A stretch of DNA of 64,000 nt from Mariniflexile sp. TRM1-10. Lineage in GTDB: Bacteria > Bacteroidota > Bacteroidia > Flavobacteriales > Flavobacteriaceae. Made by a program: the position numbers and the translations under genes. The stretch is from NCBI RefSeq assembly GCF_003425985.1, contig NZ_CP022985.1:3084001-3148000 (forward strand). Direction: 5' to 3'. The notes below the pieces were generated by a model that made no database searches, was not told the origin of the DNA, and was given only the letters and a program-made list of their open reading frames with translations. Shown one piece after another: positions 59,279 to 64,000 of this stretch. Every line of letters begins with the position of its first letter. The first letter of the stretch is position 1.

Positions 59279-59914
59279 ATGAATTACCAATACCAAAGAG
59301 GTTGTGAATGCGGAAATATAGATTCTTTAGAAGTCTCAAAAATTGAGGCTGCTTTCGAATTAAATTATCTATCATTTTCTAAGAGTGAGTGCTCAAAATG
59401 TGGTGAAAAAAAAATGTCATTTGGAAGCATCAATAGCCCAGAAATCGATAGAGAGTTATTAACCATATGGGCAGAAAACATCGATTATCTTTTTTGTCCA
59501 CTAGATGAGGGTTTAACGCTTGCACAATACAAAGAAAATATAGATTTATATTTGGAATTTATAGATGATGAAATAATAAATGCTGAAAAGAAAAATGTTT
59601 TAATTGAAGCATTGTGCGTAATGATTTATGACAGAGTAGATAAAACGGATAAAGAAGATTTAGATATTATAAATAAAATTGCGACTGAATTAAAATTAAG
59701 GGAAAATCAAGTTCTATTTTCACAACATTGGATAATGGATTATATAAAAAAGGTATCATTTCCAATAATCGGAGTTGAATATAAGAACAGCTTAAGTTCA
59801 AAAGTAGATAAAGAAAATCATAAGGATTATTTGGAATCTATAATCAAGGAATCAATTGACAAGCGGAATTCTAAAAATAAACTTTGGGCTAAAATTAAAA
59901 ACATTTGGAAATAA
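59279..59914 (+). CDS. Cassette ORF 3, cysteine-containing soluble protein
   Basis: A 211-residue protein. An N-terminal ribbon-like part has RGCECGNID and SECSKCGEKK, four cysteines that could bind zinc. A helical acidic middle and a basic C-terminus (RNSKNKLWAKIKNIWK) follow. No family is recognised. Bounded by R4 and R5, with seven bases from stop to spacer edge. Confidence 0.7.
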   Translation: MNYQYQRGCECGNIDSLEVSKIEAAFELNYLSFSKSECSKCGEKKMSFGSINSPEIDRELLTIWAENIDYLFCPLDEGLTLAQYKENIDLYLEFIDDEIINAEKKNVLIEALCVMIYDRVDKTDKEDLDIINKIATELKLRENQVLFSQHWIMDYIKKVSFPIIGVEYKNSLSSKVDKENHKDYLESIIKESIDKRNSKNKLWAKIKNIWK

Positions 59915-59921
59915 AATGACT

Positions 59922-60120
59922 ATGCACAAACCAGATCTGAGAAATCCGTGACTTCATAGCAATATATAAGAAAAGTAAGCATATATAAGAAACTACATTT
60001 TACAATAAGGTGTCGTTTTTTTATTTTTAAATACCTTATTAAAAAGTAATATATTGCATACGTAAATCGTATAACTATAATTGTGTTGCTGTTTGTTGTG
60101 GTTGTATGGTTGTCAGGCAC
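59922..60120 (+). repeat. Cassette spacer R5
   Basis: Left edge GCACAAAC. The hairpin is GAAATC-CGT-GACTTC. Long form: AATAAGGT and ACCTTATT are perfect inverted arms, followed by AAAAAGTAATATATTGCATA and ATACG-TAAAT-CGTAT. The right part ends GGTTGTCAGGCAC. The next ATG is 19 bases on. Confidence 0.8.
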
Positions 60121-60138
60121 TATGTAAACCAATCATTC

Positions 60139-60744
60139 ATGAATAGTCTTTTACCTTTTATTATTTCTTTCTTTTTGCCAGGAGTTGGACAGTTTCTCTT
60201 GAAAGACTTTAAAAAAGGAGGTGTCATTTTCTTGTCTAATAGTGTTCTGACCTATTTAGTTATAAAGGTTGGCTTCCTAGACCTTGTTCCCATATGGGCA
60301 CCGCATATAATTTTTATGATTTGGGCTATTTTCGATATATACGACAAAATTGAGAATCGTGATGGAAAAAAATCAGCAACAAGATCCCTTGCATTTAGTC
60401 TACTCATAGTAGTTGTTTTGTTTCCTTTGACTTTGACCCTTTTTACAACTGGACTTTTTAAAGGAGCAGAATTCATTTCTAATGAATATATCAACGAGGA
60501 TAGGACAAAAGCAGAAATGAATGAAATCTCAACTGAATTGGAACTTTATAAAAGTAATTATGAAGTATACCCAAAGAACTTCGAATCATTCATCGGACAA
60601 AAACCAATTTGGGGAAGTTGGAAAGCAGATAGTTGGAAAAATCCTTATAAGTACGAATTAATGGACTCTTTAAATTACAAATTAATTTCTGCTGGAAAGG
60701 ATGGTATTTACTTTAATGAAGATGATATTATCAGAAGTAATTAA
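60139..60744 (+). CDS. Cassette ORF 4, membrane protein with pseudopilin-like C-terminus
   Basis: I choose ATG 60139 (MNSLLPFIISFFLPGVGQF); the upstream ATG at 60106 lies inside the spacer. The 201-residue product has three hydrophobic segments in the first half, with LPGVGQFLLKDFKKGG like TM2/DUF5683 proteins. The last 70 residues (ELELYKSNYEVYPKNFESFI, WKNPYKYEL, SAGKDGIYFNEDDI) resemble the C-terminal domain of GspG major pseudopilins. The fusion is unusual. Confidence 0.7.
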   Translation: MNSLLPFIISFFLPGVGQFLLKDFKKGGVIFLSNSVLTYLVIKVGFLDLVPIWAPHIIFMIWAIFDIYDKIENRDGKKSATRSLAFSLLIVVVLFPLTLTLFTTGLFKGAEFISNEYINEDRTKAEMNEISTELELYKSNYEVYPKNFESFIGQKPIWGSWKADSWKNPYKYELMDSLNYKLISAGKDGIYFNEDDIIRSN

Positions 60745-60879
60745 AAAAGCACAACCCTATAGGGTATAGCCAACTCTGACCAACTCCCATACTAACATCA
60801 CCCGACAGACATAATTCAGCAAGTTTCGGATTTTATAACAGCGATTTAGTTCTGACATTTGCGACATAAATTCAGAACA
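60745..60879. other. Gap before the alkylation-repair group
   Basis: Contains AAAGCACAACCC at the left, like the left edge of the spacers (GCACAAAC, GCCACAAC), and the perfect palindrome ACCCTATAGGGT at 60754-60765. The GAAGTC hairpin and the right half of the spacer are missing. No gene is seen. Confidence 0.4.
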
Positions 60880-61731
60880 ATGAACGAGCAACAACAAATC
60901 AATTATCATAGAATTGCAGAAGCAATAGCGTACATAAAAGCCAACTTCAAAGAACAACCTAACCTTGACGAAATTGCGGAGCAAGTGCATTTAAGTCCGT
61001 TTCATTTTCAGCGTTTGTTTAGCGAATGGGCAGGAACGACACCCAAAAAGTTTTTGCAATACATTAGCATTGAACACGCCAAAAAATTATTGACCGACCA
61101 ACAAGCTACACTTTTTGACACCGCTTTTGAAACAGGACTTTCAGGTACGGGACGATTGCACGACCTTTTTATCAACATTGAGGGAATGACACCAGCCGAA
61201 TACAAAAACGGTGGAAAAAATCTTTCCGTCAATTACAGTTTTGCAGAAAGTCCTTTTGGAAACCTGATTGTTGCTTCTACGCAAAAAGGTGTTTGCTATA
61301 TGGCGTTTGACGATGACGAAAGCCATGCATTAAACGGTTTAAAGCAAAAATTTCCCAATGCCATGTTCCAAAGGACATTGGATTTGATACAGCAACATGC
61401 GTTATTCATTTTTCAAAACGAATGGAGCAAATTACCCGAAATAAAATTGCATTTAAAAGGCACAAATTTTCAACTGAAAGTTTGGGAAACACTTTTGAAA
61501 ATCCCAATGGGGCAACTTTCTACTTACGGCACTATTGCTGGACAAATTGGCAACGCAAACGCTTCCAGGGCCGTTGGAACGGCTATCGGAAGCAATCCTG
61601 TCGCATTTCTTATTCCTTGTCATCGGGTTATTCAATCATCGGGGAACATTGGCGGTTATATGTGGGGCAACACACGGAAAACCGCCATCATTGGTTGGGA
61701 AAGTGCAAAAACCGACATGTTGGAAATGTAG
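60880..61731 (+). CDS. AraC-type HTH fused to O6-methylguanine-DNA methyltransferase (Ada-like, without zinc domain)
   Basis: ATG 60880 (MNEQQQINYHRI) is preferred over TTG 60859. The 283-residue protein has an AraC HTH in residues 1-105 (LDEIAEQVHLSPFHFQRLF) and a methyltransferase domain ending with the acceptor motif PCHRVI near residue 247. The N-terminal Ada zinc domain is missing; a separate ORF at 62682-62927 looks like it. It repairs alkylated guanine and probably regulates the repair genes beside it. Base and codon use look richer in G+C than in the neighbours. Confidence 0.92.
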   Translation: MNEQQQINYHRIAEAIAYIKANFKEQPNLDEIAEQVHLSPFHFQRLFSEWAGTTPKKFLQYISIEHAKKLLTDQQATLFDTAFETGLSGTGRLHDLFINIEGMTPAEYKNGGKNLSVNYSFAESPFGNLIVASTQKGVCYMAFDDDESHALNGLKQKFPNAMFQRTLDLIQQHALFIFQNEWSKLPEIKLHLKGTNFQLKVWETLLKIPMGQLSTYGTIAGQIGNANASRAVGTAIGSNPVAFLIPCHRVIQSSGNIGGYMWGNTRKTAIIGWESAKTDMLEM

Positions 61732-61815
61732 CAAGATTCGGGTTTTGAAATGGATGCAGGCACAAGAACTTTGTATCAAATTTAAAATCTAAAAAATAAA
61801 CATTTATTTTAATTC

Positions 61816-61977
61816 ACGGCTCGCGGCATAGACCATGCTGTAACGCCTTTTATACAACAAAAAATGTTAGAAGAAACACCTTGCGAAAAAGTGTACCAGA
61901 TGCATACAAGTCATTCACCATTCTTTAGCCAGTCCAAAGAATTGTGTGATATTTTTTTAAAAATTGCTGCTTTTTAA
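61816..61977 (+). pseudogene. 3' remnant of an alpha/beta hydrolase gene
   Basis: The reading frame gives DHAVTPFIQQKMLEETP, then EKVYQMHTSHSPFFSQ and LCDIFLKIAAF with stop at 61975-61977. DHAVTPF and the SHSPFFS histidine region are typical of the C-terminus of alpha/beta hydrolases of the esterase type. Neither a start nor the nucleophile elbow is present, so it is a truncated relic. It ends one base before the ATG of the oxygenase. Confidence 0.65.
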
Positions 61978-61978
61978 A

Positions 61979-62680
61979 ATGGAAAAAATAAACGCAATAG
62001 ATTGGAATGTTATTACTGATGACATGCACCAAAACGGTTTTGCCGTGCTTCCCAATATGTTGTCAGACCAACAATGTGAAGCATTGAAAGCAGCATATAA
62101 CAACCCAACGTCTTACAGGAAAACGGTAGTAATGGAACGCTACCGTTTTGGGTTGGGCGAATACAAATATTTCAATTATCCGTTGCCCGATAGTATTCAA
62201 CGAATAAGGACAGCCATCTATCCGAAACTTGCTCCTATTGCCAATATGTGGTTTAAAGCGTTGAATATTGACAAACAATTTCCTTTGGAACACGTAGAAT
62301 TATTGCAACAATGCCACGCCAACAATCAGCAAAAAGCAACTGTTTTGATTTTGAAATATGGCAAAGGTGGTTTCAATACATTGCATCAGGATTTATACGG
62401 CGATGTTTATTTTCCCATTCAAACCGTTTTGTTTCTGAACGAACCCGACAAAGATTTTACAGGCGGAGAATTTATATTGACACAGCAAATTCCAAGGGCA
62501 CAATCCAAAGCGATTGTATTGAAACCAAAGAAAGGCGATATGCTGATTTTTACAACCAACTTCAAACCCGAAAAAGGAACAAAAGGTTATTATCGGGTGA
62601 AAATGAAACACGGTGTTAGCGAAGTTAAAAGCGGAGAACGCTACACGTTGGGAATTATTTTTCACGATGCGTTAAGTTAG
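61979..62680 (+). CDS. 2OG-Fe(II) oxygenase
   Basis: ATG 61979 (MEKINAIDWNVI) gives 233 residues. TLHQDLYGD near residue 135 carries the His-x-Asp pair, MKHGVSEV near 207 the distal His, and RYTLGIIFH the 2-oxoglutarate-binding Arg. A GGEF turn stands between them. It is a prolyl-4-hydroxylase-type double-stranded beta-helix enzyme common beside ada/alkB genes in Bacteroidota. The substrate is unknown, with alkylation repair suggested by context. Confidence 0.9.
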   Translation: MEKINAIDWNVITDDMHQNGFAVLPNMLSDQQCEALKAAYNNPTSYRKTVVMERYRFGLGEYKYFNYPLPDSIQRIRTAIYPKLAPIANMWFKALNIDKQFPLEHVELLQQCHANNQQKATVLILKYGKGGFNTLHQDLYGDVYFPIQTVLFLNEPDKDFTGGEFILTQQIPRAQSKAIVLKPKKGDMLIFTTNFKPEKGTKGYYRVKMKHGVSEVKSGERYTLGIIFHDALS

Positions 62681-62681
62681 A

Positions 62682-62927
62682 ATGATACAGCATAGCGAAA
62701 TTTCAGATGACGATTTACGGAGTGAAATCAAACAGCAGAAAATTAGTTTTGGAGGTAATAATAAATTGAAAATTTACGGAACTTTGTCTTGTACATCGGG
62801 CAAGAAAATGAAACGGGAAAACAGGGTTTTCTTTCTGACGGAAAAAGAAGCCATCACAAACAGTTTCCGCCCTTGCGGACATTGTATGAAACAAAAATAT
62901 CAGAAATGGAAGCATGAAACTATTTGA
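62682..62927 (+). CDS. Stand-alone Ada-type zinc-binding domain protein
   Basis: An 81-residue protein. YGTLSCTSGKKM, then NRVFFLTEKEAITNSFRPCGHC, matches the Ada N-terminal domain (CxxxxK...RPCxxC). In E. coli Ada this domain takes the methyl group from phosphotriesters and turns Ada into an activator. Here only three or four of the Cys are evident (CTSGK and CGHC), so the full zinc site needs checking. It overlaps AlkB by 14 bases and follows the oxygenase by one base. Confidence 0.8.
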   Translation: MIQHSEISDDDLRSEIKQQKISFGGNNKLKIYGTLSCTSGKKMKRENRVFFLTEKEAITNSFRPCGHCMKQKYQKWKHETI

Positions 62928-63522
62928 CGACATCACGGACAAAGCAAAAAATTGGTTGCCACAAGACGGAACGGTCAATTATTATGGAAAACTTTTGACG
63001 ACAGAACAAGCAGACTTTTATCTGAACAAACTATTGGAAACGATTGAATGGCGAAATGACGAAGCGATTATCTTCGGAAAGAAAATCATTACCAAACGCA
63101 AAGTAGCGTGGTATGGCGAGAAACCTTTTGAATACACGTATTCCAACACAACAAAATATGCCTTGTCGTGGACAAAGGAATTATTGGACTTGAAAACATT
63201 GATAGAAAAAGAAACAGGCGAAACGTTTAATTCCTGTTTGCTCAACTTGTATCACAACGGAGAAGAAGGAATGGCGTGGCACAGTGACGGAGAAACAGAC
63301 TTGAAAAAAGACGGAGCAATCGGCTCACTAAGTTTCGGGGCAGAACGGAAATTTGCTTTCAAACACAAACAGACCAAAGAAAAAGTAGAATTGATTTTAG
63401 AACACGGAAGCCTTTTAGTAATGAAAGACATAACCCAAACACATTGGTTACACAGACTTCCACCAACTAAAAAAGTAACGACACCGAGAGTAAACTTGAC
63501 ATTCAGGACAATCATTAATTAA
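62914..63522 (+). CDS. alkB: AlkB-family alpha-ketoglutarate-dependent dioxygenase
   Basis: A 202-residue AlkB2/3-type enzyme. NLYHNGEEGMAWHSDGE near residue 110 holds the HxD iron motif, HWLHRLP near 172 the second His, and RVNLTFR the RxNxTFR 2-oxoglutarate signature. It oxidises 1-methyladenine and 3-methylcytosine. The last gene of the alkylation-repair group; spacer-like R7 follows. Confidence 0.94.
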   Translation: MKLFDDITDKAKNWLPQDGTVNYYGKLLTTEQADFYLNKLLETIEWRNDEAIIFGKKIITKRKVAWYGEKPFEYTYSNTTKYALSWTKELLDLKTLIEKETGETFNSCLLNLYHNGEEGMAWHSDGETDLKKDGAIGSLSFGAERKFAFKHKQTKEKVELILEHGSLLVMKDITQTHWLHRLPPTKKVTTPRVNLTFRTIIN

Positions 63523-63556
63523 ACTGACCGAAAGACAAAAGAGCCGCCGCCAGGCC

Positions 63557-63593
63557 CTGAGAAGTTTGCGACTTCCTAGCAATATAAAAGAAA
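63557..63593 (+). repeat. Cassette-spacer-like left half (R7)
   Basis: CTGAGAAGTT-TGC-GACTTC followed by TAGCAATATAAAAGAAA, matching the left part of R2-R5. The right half is not found before the minus-strand gene. It seems to mark the right border of the accessory series. Confidence 0.75.
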
Positions 63594-63676
63594 GGTATAA
63601 TACAAATAGGTAACTTTGAACAGTAATCAGGTAAAAAAAACAATCCCTCAATTTTATATTTAAACAAAAGTAGTTT

Positions 63677-64000
63677 CTATCTTCCAGAAAAATTATGGTG
63701 TTGCGTTGCCGTAAAATAATCCCTAAATATTCTATTTAAAACGTGCTGATCACTACAAGCCTTAACACCCAAAAGGGGATAGATATTTAAAATAGCCTTA
63801 GAAATTTCTTTAACCGAAGCCGAAGCTGTTGCGTGTATGGTTTCAATATATGCTTCAGTAATTACTGTGTCGCTAGTGGTGAGTAATTCAATGTGTTCGG
63901 CAAATTTATAAAGTTGTTGGTTGGTTTTAAGGAGTACAGAATAAAACGGTTCTAATGTTTCGTGCTCTAAAATTGTGGCGGCTTCTTCCAGATAATGTTC
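63677..64000 (-). CDS. Acyl-CoA dehydrogenase family protein, C-terminal part
   Basis: Translation of the minus strand from the window edge is open to a TAG at 63677-63679. The end reads LGVKACSDQHVLNRIFRDYF followed by TATQHHNFSGR, the ending typical of the acyl-CoA dehydrogenase C-terminal domain in bacterial proteins. The catalytic region lies outside the window. It marks the return to core-genome content after the accessory region. Confidence 0.75.
   Translation of the reverse strand, partial: EHYLEEAATILEHETLEPFYSVLLKTNQQLYKFAEHIELLTTSDTVITEAYIETIHATASASVKEISKAILNIYPLLGVKACSDQHVLNRIFRDYFTATQHHNFSGR

Noticed and set aside
57922..60120. Reading the conserved spacers as ordinary intrinsic terminators
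   Set aside because: The GAAGTC hairpin has no poly-T tail and the conservation runs over 100 bases up to the next gene start, more than a terminator needs; a combined terminator-promoter remains an alternative.

Overview
The window looks like chromosomal DNA of a marine-type Flavobacteriaceae bacterium (Bacteroidota). The DNA is AT-rich, there are TAnnTTTG-type -7 elements, TTG start codons are frequent, and the tmRNA tag reads GENNYALAA. Family content also fits: TonB-dependent receptors, CreD, YgjV-like protein, exo-muramidase NamZ, DUF1361 and DUF4198 proteins. No species is claimed.

Layout. 0-7 kb: end of a redoxin, a rhodanese, then stress or transport regulators. These are a DinB gene divergent from a YafY/WYL regulator with paired TGACA-N6-TGTCA operators, and an ArsR regulator leading an SRPBCC/DoxX operon with paired ATAAC-N6-GTTAT operators. 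7-13.4 kb: a tripartite RND efflux operon. 13.5-13.9 kb: tmRNA on the minus strand. 14-17.2 kb: saccharopine-dehydrogenase-like enzyme, SDR, slipin. 17.3-21.5 kb: CreD/winged-helix membrane-protein operon with two copies of a perfect 7-5-7 palindrome. 21.9-28.3 kb: siderophore receptor, PepSY, DUF3325/DUF3649-like and DUF4198 genes with a divergent AraC regulator. 28.4-32 kb: kdsA, a cluster of non-coding repeat elements, typA and ygjV-like. 32.2-40.1 kb: surface polysaccharide genes (two flippases, phosphoethanolamine-transferase-like enzyme, three glycosyltransferases, methyltransferase), then an FtsE-like ATPase. 41-54 kb: TPR protein with beta-barrel partner, DUF1287, YkgJ, sterol-desaturase-like, serine hydrolase, NamZ and a LolE/FtsX-type permease. 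54.8-63.6 kb: accessory region with cassette-like genes and an alkylation-repair group (AraC-MGMT, 2OG oxygenase, separate Ada zinc domain, AlkB). The window closes in the 3' end of a minus-strand acyl-CoA dehydrogenase.

Three structures stand out. (1) Between 40.8 and 52.8 kb most intergenic gaps are filled by tracks of degenerate 6-8 nt words (mostly heptamers) drawn from a small vocabulary. Two such tracks lie in frame inside the NamZ gene. (2) Between 57.9 and 63.6 kb, small unrelated ORFs alternate with a conserved spacer that carries a GAAGTC/GACTTC hairpin and a second hairpin near its right edge. The next ATG follows 12-20 bases later, a layout like an integron cassette array although no integrase is present. 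(3) Several small palindromic or TIR-bounded elements recur, one pair lying in inverted arrangement at 29.3 and 54.2 kb.

Limits: all calls come from reading sequence and family recall. No database search, folding or composition calculation was run.
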